The notes beneath the pieces were generated by a model that did no database searches, was not told where the DNA came from, and saw only the letters and a program-made list of their open reading frames with translations. 64,000 nt of DNA from Mongoliitalea daihaiensis (lineage in GTDB: Bacteria > Bacteroidota > Bacteroidia > Cytophagales > Cyclobacteriaceae). Location: positions 2,640,001 through 2,704,000 of the forward strand of contig NZ_CP063779.1 of the NCBI RefSeq assembly GCF_021596945.1. The letters run 5' to 3'. Made by a program: the position numbers and the translations under genes. Below are positions 56,554 to 64,000 of the stretch, piece after piece. Position 1 is the stretch's first letter, and each line of letters opens with the position of its first letter.

Positions 56554-56640
56554 ATTTTTTTCGTCTGAAATGAACTTTTTTGCTTCAATTTAGTTTTCAT
56601 GTCTATACATTAATTAAGAAACCAACTTATCTCAATAATT

Positions 56641-57357
56641 ATGAAATTTATTCAAAGAACAGGTTTATTTGCAGCCGCAGCTTTATTGGCTTTTGCTTGT
56701 GGAAAGCCAGGTGACACTGTTGAAACTTCAGATGCTCAGGATGTAGCTGCTGGTTCAGGTCTTACCTTAGCTATCAGCCCAGAGACCTCATCTGTTAACT
56801 GGACTGGTTACAAGCCTACCGGTAAGCATTACGGAATCATCCCAGTAACAGCTGGAGAGGTAATGGTAGAAGGCACTAACCTAACTGGTGCTCGTTTTGC
56901 ATTTGATATCACAGGTTTGAGAATCGATGATATCCCTGCTGACAACGAGAATTATGGTAAATTATGGGGTCATCTTCAGTCCGCTGATTTCTTCGATGCT
57001 GCTAACTTCCCAGAAGCTGTATTTGAAATGACAGGTGTAGAGCCTTTTTCTGCTGGTTCTATCGAAGACAAAGAGGAATTTGCAACTGATAACACGCCTG
57101 CATCAGATTCAGAATTGGCTGGTAACCCAACTCACTGGATTTCTGGTAACCTAACTATGAGAGGTACTACTAAAAACATTAAATTCCCAGCAACTGTATC
57201 CATCGTAGATGGTGCTGTAACTGCAAAAGCAGGATTCAATATTGACAGAACTGCTTGGGGATTGGCTTATGGTGACGAGAGCACTGCTGTAGATAAAGCA
57301 AAAGATCAATTTATCTATAACACAGTCAGTGTTGGATTCGAAATCAAGGCAAACTAA
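56641..57357 (+). CDS. YceI-like lipoprotein
   Basis: A 238-residue lipoprotein (lipobox FAC20) with the YceI lipocalin-like fold: SVNWTGYKPTGKHYGIIPVTAGEVMVEGTNLTGARFAFDIT, SADFFDAANFPEAVFEMTG, HWISGNLTMRGTTKNIKFPATVSI and FNIDRTAWGLAYGDES. YceI proteins bind isoprenoid-like lipids; the bound ligand here is unknown. It is followed by a terminator at 57385, so it is monocistronic. Confidence 0.9.
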   Translation: MKFIQRTGLFAAAALLAFACGKPGDTVETSDAQDVAAGSGLTLAISPETSSVNWTGYKPTGKHYGIIPVTAGEVMVEGTNLTGARFAFDITGLRIDDIPADNENYGKLWGHLQSADFFDAANFPEAVFEMTGVEPFSAGSIEDKEEFATDNTPASDSELAGNPTHWISGNLTMRGTTKNIKFPATVSIVDGAVTAKAGFNIDRTAWGLAYGDESTAVDKAKDQFIYNTVSVGFEIKAN

Positions 57358-57384
57358 GATAATTTCATAGATTGTTTGTTTGGT

Positions 57385-57414
57385 AAAAAGGAAGCCTTAG
57401 GGTTTCCTTTTTTT
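57385..57414 (+). terminator. Terminator after the YceI-like gene
   Basis: AAAAAGGAAGCC pairs with GGTTTCCTTTTT around a 4-nt loop (one G-T pair), and ends in a T-run. It lies just before the pabB promoter box. Confidence 0.85.
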
Positions 57415-57421
57415 GTATCCT

Positions 57422-57429
57422 TATATTTG
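57422..57429 (+). promoter_or_regulatory. -7 box immediately before pabB (leaderless transcript candidate)
   Basis: TATATTTG matches TAnnTTTG exactly. The ATG pair at 57431 and 57434 begins one and four bases later, so transcription should begin at or near the start codon. That implies little or no 5' leader. Confidence 0.55.
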
Positions 57430-57430
57430 C

Positions 57431-58669
57431 ATGATGTTTCAAATAGAATTACCTGAATCTGAATTACAAGAATTTTTTTTCCAAGCTATTGCTTGGTGTA
57501 CAGAAAACTACCCATACGTTGCTGGTTTTGATGGAAATTCTGTTAATTATCCTCAAGGCACATTTCCCAAAGCAATCTATGCAGGATCTAATGTTTCATC
57601 TCTAGAGGAACTATCAGATGATTATAAAAAGAAGGTTGGTATAATTTCCTATGACCTCAAAAATCAATTAGAAAAACTTTCAAGCTCAAGAACTCCTTTG
57701 GTAGAAGTTCCTGATACCCTTTTTTTTGAAGTAAGTTTTTCGCTGATTTTTAATGAAACCGCCATTTCTATGGATGTTCTCCATGCAAATGAAGTGTATG
57801 AAAAAATCAGGCAATCTGTACTCCTGACTAAACCTAATCCTAAGGTAAGTATTCAACCCTTGACTTCCAGAGAAAAATATATTGAAAATGTCCATGCAAT
57901 TAGACAGCATATTGAAGAGGGCGATATGTATGAGTTGAATTACTGTCTTGCTTATACATTTGTGGAGAATACATGGAATCCTATTTTAGCATTCAAAGAA
58001 TTAATGCATGTTTCACCTATGCCTTTCTCTGTTTTTTTCAAAGCAAAGCATCAGTATTTACTTGGAGCATCTCCTGAGCGATTTTTAAAGAAAGAAGGGG
58101 ATGCATTGATCGCCCAACCCATTAAAGGAACCATTAGAAGGGGAAAAACATGGGAAGAAGACAGTAATTTGGCATCTTTATTACTTAATTCAGAAAAAGA
58201 GCGTGCCGAAAACTTGATGATTGTGGATCTGATGCGTAATGATCTGTCTAAAATCTCTAAAGTCGGTTCAGTAAAAGTAGAGGAGCTTTTTGGTGTTTAT
58301 CCTTTTCCAAGAGTTCATCAAATGATTTCGACGGTTACCTCAACAATTAAGGATAATGTTAGTATTGCCGATATTTTTCAAGCAACATTCCCTATGGGAA
58401 GTATGACTGGTGCACCAAAAATAAAATGCATGGAGTTAATCGATCGCTATGAGGATTTCCGAAGAGGATGGTTTTCAGGATCTGTAGGGATTTTTCAACC
58501 AAACGGTGACTTTGATTTGAATGTAATCATTCGTAGCATCATCTATGACCAAGCCACGGGCAAAGGTTACTTCGCCGTGGGTTCCGCCATTACCTATGAC
58601 GCCGATCCGGCGTATGAATATGAAGAGTGTCAGTTGAAGGCCTCGGCTATTCGGCAGATATTGGAGTGA
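57431..58669 (+). CDS. pabB: Aminodeoxychorismate synthase component I
   Basis: A 412- or 413-residue chorismate-binding enzyme; the in-frame ATG at 57413 lies on the terminator. Family marks are FKAKHQYLLGASPERFLK, PIKGTIRRGKTWEED with Lys (PabB-type; TrpE has Ala), KERAENLMIVDLMRNDLSKI and FPMGSMTGAPKIKCMELID. It converts chorismate with ammonia to aminodeoxychorismate for folate. Component II and the lyase are not in this window. The N-terminal part is short compared with TrpE. Confidence 0.9.
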   Translation: MMFQIELPESELQEFFFQAIAWCTENYPYVAGFDGNSVNYPQGTFPKAIYAGSNVSSLEELSDDYKKKVGIISYDLKNQLEKLSSSRTPLVEVPDTLFFEVSFSLIFNETAISMDVLHANEVYEKIRQSVLLTKPNPKVSIQPLTSREKYIENVHAIRQHIEEGDMYELNYCLAYTFVENTWNPILAFKELMHVSPMPFSVFFKAKHQYLLGASPERFLKKEGDALIAQPIKGTIRRGKTWEEDSNLASLLLNSEKERAENLMIVDLMRNDLSKISKVGSVKVEELFGVYPFPRVHQMISTVTSTIKDNVSIADIFQATFPMGSMTGAPKIKCMELIDRYEDFRRGWFSGSVGIFQPNGDFDLNVIIRSIIYDQATGKGYFAVGSAITYDADPAYEYEECQLKASAIRQILE

Positions 58670-59039
58670 GCAGTGTACAGTGAGCAATTGGCAGTGAACA
58701 GTGAGATAAATTAAGAATGAGGAATGATCTAAGAATCAAGAATCAAGAAAAGCTCGCAGAATACACGGAAAACGCAGCAAAATTAGCCTTGAAAAATTTG
58801 TACCTAAAGAGAGAAATTAATAATCAACCAAATAACTCCATCAATTGCCCCTGGTGTTAACCCACTCATTAATTGTTATTGCGTGAAAATCAGATGCTTT
58901 TCAAGGGAGTTCACCTATCAGTTGCCGTGGATTTTAATCCTCGGTATTGGAGTCTATTTCACGAAGGGGATTGCAAATCCCCCTTGATCTACTGGCCGAG
59001 AGAGTACATCTAGCATATCATCGTTCTTGGCACTACATA
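58670..59039. other. 370-bp non-coding stretch with quasi-repeats and REP palindromes
   Basis: After pabB comes a degenerate CAGTGAGCA/GAACAGTGAG quasi-repeat (about 58670-58705). Then REP palindromes: CCGTGG...TCGG at 58925-58944 and GGGGATT-GCA-AATCCCC at 58966-58982. The 295-bp direct duplication begins at 58947. No gene was seen. Confidence 0.6.
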
Positions 59040-59241
59040 TTATGAACTAATAACATGAGCTGCTTGCGTGACTTTTTCTATTTTGAATTTACGTACGCCT
59101 GCTGGTAAAGGCCACTCGATTTCCTGACCTTCCTGAAAACCAATTAAGGCGACACCTAAAGGTGATAAGATAGAAAGCTTGTTTTCAGCCAAATTGGCGT
59201 TTTTTGGAAAAGTAAGCATGAATTGCAATCTTTTTCCACTC
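58947..59241. repeat. 295-bp direct duplication, copy 1 (with Rnk-like gene fragment)
   Basis: Matches 60181-60475 with identical length; I see two substitutions in 295 bases (T/G near 59024, A/G near 59192). It holds the REP palindrome and the last 66 codons of the Rnk-like gene plus 3' flank. Period to the other copy is 1,234 bp. Confidence 0.92.
59040..59241 (-). pseudogene. 3' fragment of Rnk-like gene
   Basis: Codes for the last 66 residues (SGKRLQFMLTFPKNANLAEN... to HVISS) identically to the complete copy at 60274-60666. Upstream it continues into REP sequence rather than the native N-terminus, so the open frame from 59276 (MQISRSSPVAAE...) is artificial. It lacks the N-terminal coiled part, so it is not expected to be functional. 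Confidence 0.85.
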
Positions 59242-59264
59242 TCAGCTGCGACGGGCGAGCTTCT

Positions 59265-59313
59265 CGAAATTTGCAATTTCGGGAAACAGATAGTGTGGGA
59301 TTTGCAATCCCAC
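59265..59313. repeat. REP palindrome pair, left
   Basis: Perfect hairpins CGAAATT-TGC-AATTTCG (59265-59281) and GTGGGATT-TGC-AATCCCAC (59295-59313). Same pair as on the right at 59999-60047. The core reads ATT-TGC-AAT, reverse complement of the ATT-GCA-AAT core of the other units. Confidence 0.9.
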
Positions 59314-59359
59314 TAAGTGATTTGTATTTTAACTCAATTTTAAAAGTGTGATTTATTAA

Positions 59360-59896
59360 TTGAAGTTTATGGCATCACCATTCACGGTTAAGGATCAAAA
59401 TGCCTTACATTTTGTAACATTTACAGTTCATCAATGGGCTGATGTTTTTACGAGGGAATTGTATGTTGATTTGTTGATAGATAGCATAAATTACTGTCAA
59501 CGAAATAAAGGATTAAAAGTATATGCATGGGTGATCATGTCAAATCATTGCCATTTCATACTAAGTTCTGATAAAACTCCCTTGAGTGATATAATTAGAG
59601 ATTTTAAGAAATTTTCAGCAAAAGCTATTTATAAAGCGATTCAAGAAAACCTGCAAGAGAGTAGAAAAAGTTGGCTTCTTTGGTTGCTAAGGAAAGATGA
59701 AAAAATCTGGTTTTGGGAGGCAGGCTACCATGGTGAAGAAATTTATACTGAAGATTTTTTGAAGACTAAAATTAAGTACATTCATCACAATCCAGTTCGA
59801 GCGAAGATAGTTGAAAGCGAAGAGGAGTATTTGAACAGCAGCTGTGGAGAGTTTTATGGTTTAAGAAAAAGTAAAATCAGATTAGAGCCGATTTGA
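59360..59896 (+). CDS. tnpA_REP: REP-associated tyrosine transposase (Y1/IS200-like, RAYT)
   Basis: A 178-residue Y1 transposase-like protein. The HUH motif is SNHCHFIL (His-x-His), preceded by FVTFTVHQWADVF and YAWVIM, with KKFSAKAIYKAI and the catalytic-tyrosine region KIKYIHHNPVRAKI. It carries the RAYT hallmarks (HUH with neighbouring FVTF and YIHxNPV). It is embedded between REP repeats, so it likely nicks and moves these palindromes rather than a full IS. No tnpB is present. Confidence 0.9.
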   Translation: MKFMASPFTVKDQNALHFVTFTVHQWADVFTRELYVDLLIDSINYCQRNKGLKVYAWVIMSNHCHFILSSDKTPLSDIIRDFKKFSAKAIYKAIQENLQESRKSWLLWLLRKDEKIWFWEAGYHGEEIYTEDFLKTKIKYIHHNPVRAKIVESEEEYLNSSCGEFYGLRKSKIRLEPI

Positions 59897-59919
59897 TGTT
59901 AGGATATTATGAAATTTTA

Positions 59920-59970
59920 GGGGATTGCAAATCCCCCTTTATCTCCCGACCGAGATTGCAAATCTCGGTC
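59920..59970. repeat. REP palindrome pair, 3' of RAYT gene
   Basis: GGGGATT-GCA-AATCCCC (59920-59936) and the 10-bp-stem GACCGAGATT-GCA-AATCTCGGTC (59948-59970). The same two hairpins, less perfect, occur at 20765-20813. Confidence 0.9.
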
Positions 59971-59998
59971 AGCATCGACAGCCGTGCTCCGTGCTTCT

Positions 59999-60047
59999 CG
60001 AAATTTGCAATTTCGGGAAACAGATAGTGTGGGATTTGCAATCCCAC
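59999..60047. repeat. REP palindrome pair, right
   Basis: CGAAATT-TGC-AATTTCG (59999-60015) and GTGGGATT-TGC-AATCCCAC (60029-60047), direct copy of the left pair. Confidence 0.9.
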
Positions 60048-60180
60048 TAGGTGAATTGTATTAAAAAAACTTTTTCGATGGTTTTTACTCATTCCCACAC
60101 GGCTTCATCATTCATCTTTAAGGATCAAGTAATTGAAGAGAATTTTATTGTAAAAGTAAGTGTGGCACCAATTTGAGGCA

Positions 60181-60475
60181 TTGGAGTCTATTTCACGAAG
60201 GGGATTGCAAATCCCCCTTGATCTACTGGCCGAGAGAGTACATCTAGCATATCATCGTGCTTGGCACTACATATTATGAACTAATAACATGAGCTGCTTG
60301 CGTGACTTTTTCTATTTTGAATTTACGTACGCCTGCTGGTAAAGGCCACTCGATTTCCTGACCTTCCTGAAAACCAATTAAGGCGACACCTAAAGGTGAT
60401 AAGATGGAAAGCTTGTTTTCAGCCAAATTGGCGTTTTTTGGAAAAGTAAGCATGAATTGCAATCTTTTTCCACTC
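60181..60475. repeat. 295-bp direct duplication, copy 2 (contains native Rnk-like 3' end)
   Basis: Copy of 58947-59241. Here the sequence continues beyond the repeat into the intact gene, so this copy is the probable original. Confidence 0.92.
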
Positions 60476-60666
60476 GCGATGTCGATAATTTCAAAACTGG
60501 AATCAAGTTGTATGACTTTGTCAGAGATTTTCTTATCGGTCAAAATTTTAGCTCTTCGTAACTCGGATTGCAGTATGCCCAGTTCTTTGGTTCGTTGACT
60601 GGATGGAATATTTTCCATCAATGTCAAAAGGGCTTTTTCGTCTGATTTTTTAATGATAGGTACCAT
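60274..60666 (-). CDS. Rnk-like GreA/GreB-family protein
   Basis: A 130-residue protein: short N-terminal helical part (about 1-45; LGILQSELRRAKILTDKKI), a linking strand, and the GreA/GreB C-terminal fold (about 55-130; KRLQFMLTFPKNANLAENKLSILSPLGVALIGFQEGQEIEWPLPAGVRKFKIEKVTQ). The short coil is Rnk-like rather than the long hairpin of GreA, so interaction with RNA polymerase is likely but transcript cleavage is not. The intact copy; a 3' fragment lies 1,234 bp away. Confidence 0.85.
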   Translation of the reverse strand: MVPIIKKSDEKALLTLMENIPSSQRTKELGILQSELRRAKILTDKKISDKVIQLDSSFEIIDIASGKRLQFMLTFPKNANLAENKLSILSPLGVALIGFQEGQEIEWPLPAGVRKFKIEKVTQAAHVISS

Positions 60667-61025
60667 GATTGATTGCGTATGATTTTTGTGAAATATAGAT
60701 GCCCGAGCAAATACAGCAGACCTAATTGGTGCGTGGCTATTTCAGTCGGAAATTGATAGAATTTACCTTACAAGTGAAAGGTAAGGGGTTCCCCTGCTAA
60801 AGCACTGTTTTAAAGAGATAGCAGGGGCTTAGTTACAAAGGCCTTGCTATGGGACGATTTGAAAAAATGCATAGTATTCCCGCTAAAAGTTGGTTTGTAA
60901 TTTTTCGATATTTTTACCTGCGAAAACATTTAATGCAAGTTACGCTTTATTTATTCAATCACAGATATATCACAGAAGATTTGTTTAGCTTGAACATCTA
61001 AAATCTACAATAGCCAAAAGGCCCA
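60667..61025. other. 359-bp intergenic region between Rnk-like gene and dinB
   Basis: No gene seen. A CCCCTGCTA (60791-60799) / TAGCAGGGG (60819-60827) inverted repeat with 19-nt loop is the only clear structure. It probably holds the divergent promoters for both genes; no exact -7 box was found. Confidence 0.5.
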
Positions 61026-62120
61026 ATGATTGAAGAAACGACCATACGGAAAATTATTCATGTGGACATGGATGCTTTTTATGCATCGGTAGAGCAGATG
61101 GATAATCCTGATCTAAGAGGTAAGCCGGTGGCCGTTGGAGGAAATCGAGAACGGGGGGTAGTGGCGGCTGCTTCCTATGAAGCCAGAAAGTATGGCGTAA
61201 GGTCTGCTATGTCAGGCAAAATGGCCGCCTTGAAATGTCCCCACCTGATATTCGTGCCACCAAGATTTGAGCGATATAAAGAGCTTTCCTATCACATCCG
61301 AGAAATCTTTTATGCCTATACCGATTTGGTAGAACCTTTATCTCTTGATGAGGCCTTTTTGGATGTTACCACAAATAAGGTCAATAACCCTTCTGCTACA
61401 TTATTGGCCCAGGAAATTAGGAAAAGGATTAAAGATGAGGTTGGCCTACATGCCTCTGCTGGAATTTCTTACAATAAATTCTTGGCCAAAACAGCCTCTG
61501 ATATCAACAAACCCAATGGACAGGCAGTCATCTTACCCAAGGATGCGGAAGTTTTTTTGGAAAAATTACCCATCGAACGGTTTTATGGCGTAGGGAAAGT
61601 AACCGCTGAGAAAATGAATAAGCTTGGTATTTACAATGGCTACGACCTCAAGCAGTATTCCCTGCAGTTTTTAACCAAAAAATTTGGGAAGTCAGGCCTG
61701 CATTACTTCAATATCGTCAGAGGTAACCATCAGAGTGAAGTACAGCCAAACCGCCTTCGAAAATCGCTTTCGGCTGAAAATACCTTCGAGCAGGACTTAC
61801 CGACCGTTGCTGATTGTTTGGGGGCCTTGGAGGAGGTATTGGTGGAGGTCCAAAAGCGCATGGAACGAACTGGCATCAAAGGACGTACTGTCACGCTGAA
61901 AATCAAGTATTCGGATTTCACCATTCAGACCCGTAGTAAAACCTTTGAGCAATACCCTGAAACAGATAAAATTTGGGAAACGGTGCAGGCTTTATTGGAA
62001 CAAGAGGTCCTAAAAATGCCTGTTCGCTTATTGGGTATTGGGCTATCAAACCTGAATATTGAAGAAGAAAAAATACTTTTCGGAAAGCAGCTGCATTTTG
62101 ATTTTGAAGGCTTTGAATAA
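61026..62120 (+). CDS. dinB: DNA polymerase IV (Y-family)
   Basis: A 364-residue Y-family polymerase. Catalytic blocks: IIHVDMDAFYASVEQMDNPDLRGKPVAVGG with Asp in the first motif, AASYEARKYGVRSAMSG, PLSLDEAFLDVT with Asp-Glu, GISYNKFLAKTASDINKPNGQ and RFYGVGKVTAEKMNKLGI (helix-hairpin-helix). The little-finger domain follows (FEQDLPTVADCL to KIKYSDFTIQTRSKTF). Length is standard. It performs error-prone bypass synthesis; regulation unseen (no clear LexA box). No C-terminal clamp-binding motif QLxLF was recognised with certainty, though KQLHFDFEGFE could serve. Confidence 0.95.
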   Translation: MIEETTIRKIIHVDMDAFYASVEQMDNPDLRGKPVAVGGNRERGVVAAASYEARKYGVRSAMSGKMAALKCPHLIFVPPRFERYKELSYHIREIFYAYTDLVEPLSLDEAFLDVTTNKVNNPSATLLAQEIRKRIKDEVGLHASAGISYNKFLAKTASDINKPNGQAVILPKDAEVFLEKLPIERFYGVGKVTAEKMNKLGIYNGYDLKQYSLQFLTKKFGKSGLHYFNIVRGNHQSEVQPNRLRKSLSAENTFEQDLPTVADCLGALEEVLVEVQKRMERTGIKGRTVTLKIKYSDFTIQTRSKTFEQYPETDKIWETVQALLEQEVLKMPVRLLGIGLSNLNIEEEKILFGKQLHFDFEGFE

Positions 62121-62149
62121 GGGCTAGGAAAAACAGGAATTCTAGTGAA

Positions 62150-62182
62150 AATCTTGGCAGGTTTTTGAAACCTGCCAAGATT
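62150..62182. terminator. Perfect 15-bp-stem hairpin after dinB
   Basis: AATCTTGGCAGGTTT pairs perfectly with AAACCTGCCAAGATT over a TTG loop, framed by GGGCTA (62121-62126) and TAGCCC (62182-62187). It has no long T-run, so it may also act as a mRNA-end or REP-like element. Similar GGCAGG/CCTGCC stems end other genes here (4811, 52580). Confidence 0.65.
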
Positions 62183-62299
62183 AGCCCTGAGGATTAGATT
62201 CACTTTTCTACCACCATTTTTATCCCGAATCCACCACTCAGCAAAATTGATGCTGCAGCCCGTGATTTTTTTCTAATTTCGCATAGATAAATCTGTCTT

Positions 62300-64000
62300 A
62301 TGAAAAAGAAATCTATGTTTTTCATGCTCCTTTGTTGTCTTATGGCAGCAGGAAGCATACGTGCACAAGAGGCACCGCAATGGCTGCGTTACCCTTCCAT
62401 ATCACCTGATGGTGGGTTGATCGCATTTACTTACAAAGGTGATATCTACACGATTTCTTCCCAAGGAGGAAAAGCCAATCAGTTGACATTTCACGAGGCG
62501 CATGATTTCATGCCTGTATGGAGTAAGGATGGTCAAAGCATTGCTTTCGCATCCGATCGCTATGGAAATTTCGACGTGTACATCATGCCTGCTCAAGGAG
62601 GAAATGCCACCCGATTGACCTACCATTCCAATGATGAGATGCCCTATAGTTTTTCTTCCGATGGTAAGCATGTCATTTTTGGAGGGGTGCGTCAGGATTT
62701 GGCCGAACACAGACAATACCCGACGGGTTCACAGCCGGAATTATATCAAGTACCCATCAAAGGGGGTAGAGTGGATCAAGTATGGACGATTCCATCCGAA
62801 TCCCTGAGTGTATCGAAAGATGGTAGCAAAATGCTTTACCAGGATAAAAAGGGGGGAGAGAATGAATGGAGAAAAAAACATCAATCCGGTATAGCTCGTG
62901 ATATTTGGGTGTATGACCGCGCTAGCAATTCCCATCAAATGTTGACCTCTTTTTATGGAGAGGACAGGAATCCAGTATTTGCTCCGAATGGAGAAGATTT
63001 CTACTATTTATCTGAGGAACAAGGGAGTTTTAACGTTTGGAAGGCTTCAATCTCCAATCCTGCGAACAAGCAAGCCTTGACATCTTTGAAGGATTTTCCA
63101 GTACGTTTTTTGAGTATTTCGGATGATGGCTTGATGAGCTTTTCGTACGATGGACAGTTGTATACACTTCGTGAAGGTGGACAGCCACAATTGGTGGACG
63201 TTTCCTTGACCACTCAGTCCATCAGCAATTCCGATAGTTTCATTACCATCAATGGAGAAGTGAGAGAAATGTCCTTGTCTGCTGACGGCAAAGAAATTGC
63301 ATTTATTTCCAGGGGTGAGGTATTCGTGACTTCCGTAGATGGATCGTTGACCAAAAGAATTACAACAACTCCGGAACAAGAGCGTTTTGTTCAGTTTGCT
63401 CCAGATGGCAAATCCATCATCTATGCAGCGGAGCGTGGCGGTAAGTGGCAGATTTTGCAAACTAAGCGTGTACGGGAAAAAGAAGAGCCGTTCTTCTTTG
63501 CCAGTACCTTGCTTCAAGAAGAAGTTTTGGTATCGAAGGATGTAGATGTATATCAGCCTAAACTCTCACCTGATGGGAAAAAGTTAGCTTACATCGAAAA
63601 TCGCAAGAATTTAATCGTAATGGATTTGGCTACAAAGGCCAGTGTTACGCTGATGGACGATACACAATTGTATCATATGCAGGACGGAGATCAGTTTTTT
63701 TCGTGGAGTCCGGATAGTAAATGGTTGTTGGCGGAATTTAATCCGACTATGGCTAATGGAGAGGTGGTTTTATTGGATGTCACAGGGAAGAAACCCATGG
63801 AGAATATTTCTCAAAATGGTTTCCGAGATTACAGACCAAAGTGGGTCAATGGTGGGAAACAGATTTTGTGGTTTTCCAATCGGGATGGGTTGAAAAGTTT
63901 GGCCACCAGTGGAGGCTCTCAAGGGGATGTTTACACACTCTTCCTGACCAAAGAAGGATTCGATAAATTCAACATGAGTAAGGAAGATTTCGATTTGATG
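62300..64000 (+). CDS. Tricorn-like S41 peptidase with N-terminal PD40 propeller, 5' part (runs off window)
   Basis: The frame is open from ATG 62300 to the right edge (567 codons). Signal peptide: MKKKSMFFMLLCCLMAAGSIRAQ. The visible part consists of repeated beta-propeller (PD40/TolB-like) blades: YPSISPDGGLIAFTYKGDIYTI, PVWSKDGQSIAFASDRYGNFDVYIM, FVQFAPDGKSIIYAAERGGKWQI, FFSWSPDSKWLLAEF. This is the N-terminal half of Bacteroidota tricorn-type proteases; the protease part is outside. The likely -7 box TAATTTCG (62274-62281) has one mismatch. A role in degrading oligopeptides in the periplasm is inferred from the family. Confidence 0.85.
   Translation, partial: MKKKSMFFMLLCCLMAAGSIRAQEAPQWLRYPSISPDGGLIAFTYKGDIYTISSQGGKANQLTFHEAHDFMPVWSKDGQSIAFASDRYGNFDVYIMPAQGGNATRLTYHSNDEMPYSFSSDGKHVIFGGVRQDLAEHRQYPTGSQPELYQVPIKGGRVDQVWTIPSESLSVSKDGSKMLYQDKKGGENEWRKKHQSGIARDIWVYDRASNSHQMLTSFYGEDRNPVFAPNGEDFYYLSEEQGSFNVWKASISNPANKQALTSLKDFPVRFLSISDDGLMSFSYDGQLYTLREGGQPQLVDVSLTTQSISNSDSFITINGEVREMSLSADGKEIAFISRGEVFVTSVDGSLTKRITTTPEQERFVQFAPDGKSIIYAAERGGKWQILQTKRVREKEEPFFFASTLLQEEVLVSKDVDVYQPKLSPDGKKLAYIENRKNLIVMDLATKASVTLMDDTQLYHMQDGDQFFSWSPDSKWLLAEFNPTMANGEVVLLDVTGKKPMENISQNGFRDYRPKWVNGGKQILWFSNRDGLKSLATSGGSQGDVYTLFLTKEGFDKFNMSKEDFDLM

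Larger units (their letters stand above)
59259..60054 (+). mobile_element. REP/RAYT unit (REP palindromes flanking Y1 transposase gene)
   Basis: A 62-bp segment with two palindromes (59259-59320) is repeated at 59993-60054 with one mismatch, 734 bp apart. The repeats bracket a Y1 transposase-like gene (59360-59896). Between gene and right repeat lie two more palindromes (59920-59936, 59948-59970). This is the layout of REP-associated tyrosine transposase loci. Confidence 0.8.

Noticed and set aside
59040-59276. Functional 78-residue protein from the first Rnk-like copy
   Set aside because: The first 12 codons come from REP/RAYT flank and the N-terminal half is missing; it is a gene fragment.
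63047-63517. 156-residue minus-strand ORF
   Set aside because: It lies entirely within the open frame of the tricorn-like protease gene, which has a signal peptide and propeller blades.

Overview
The window looks like chromosomal DNA of a Bacteroidota bacterium, most likely order Cytophagales (Cyclobacteriaceae/Algoriphagus-like). This placement is inferred from gene content. The signs are a SusC/SusD pair, many lipoproteins with very short leaders, several exact copies of the Bacteroidota -7 promoter box TAnnTTTG, no Shine-Dalgarno sequences, a tricorn-like protease and a 7TMR-DISM regulator. Genes are dense and AT-rich, and nothing marks a prophage or plasmid.

Layout. 0-4.8 kb: 3' end of an oligopeptidase B gene, fumarylacetoacetase, a small barrel protein and glucose-6-phosphate isomerase. 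4.9-20.8 kb: a polysaccharide utilization locus (regulator, SusC, SusD, LamG lipoprotein, two GH144-type enzymes, GH3 beta-glucosidase, secreted EEP-fold hydrolase). The enzymes fit beta-1,2-glucan breakdown. The locus is bracketed by two paralogous Cys-rich lipoprotein genes and by REP-like palindromes. Its likely regulator is a 7-TM sensor that ends in a zinc ribbon and helix-turn-helix resembling the DNA-binding half of IS1595 transposases. 20.9-30 kb: SAM-riboswitch-controlled metZ with a possible leader ORF, an AlkB-like oxygenase, a secreted MsrAB fusion, a dienelactone hydrolase and pntA1-pntA2-pntB. 30-35 kb (minus strand): an amidoligase cluster (ATP-grasp-like protein, class I glutamine amidotransferase, GCS2 ligase, second ATP-grasp ligase, esterase). 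35.2-37.8 kb: an arsenosugar-type operon (TIGR04282 transferase, radical SAM ArsS, DUF1684 lipoprotein). 37.9-44.8 kb: a soluble GAF/PAS histidine kinase and response regulator, then circularly permuted ATP-grasp, alpha-E, Anbu proteasome-like and transglutaminase genes. 44.9-50.2 kb: metallophosphoesterase, DUF4174 protein, Cys-rich small protein, CBS protein, SDR, a membrane protein with a winged-helix-like tail, and tRNA-Pro(GGG). 50.5-58.7 kb: MATE pump, Crp-like regulator, Oar-like TonB receptor, gamma carbonic anhydrase, YceI lipoprotein and PabB. 58.7-60.7 kb: a REP/RAYT element inserted next to an Rnk-like gene, with a 295-bp direct duplication. 60.7-64 kb: DNA polymerase IV and the start of a tricorn-like protease gene.

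The least familiar biology is (i) the 7TMR-DISM/IS1595-type regulator beside the locus; (ii) two ATP-grasp amidoligase clusters within 15 kb, one carrying Anbu and a two-component pair; (iii) a REP family with an invariant ATT-GCA-AAT core and variable but always complementary outer arms, next to its putative Y1 transposase; (iv) a second candidate membrane-bound regulator at 48.5 kb. All family calls were made by reading the sequence; no database search was run.
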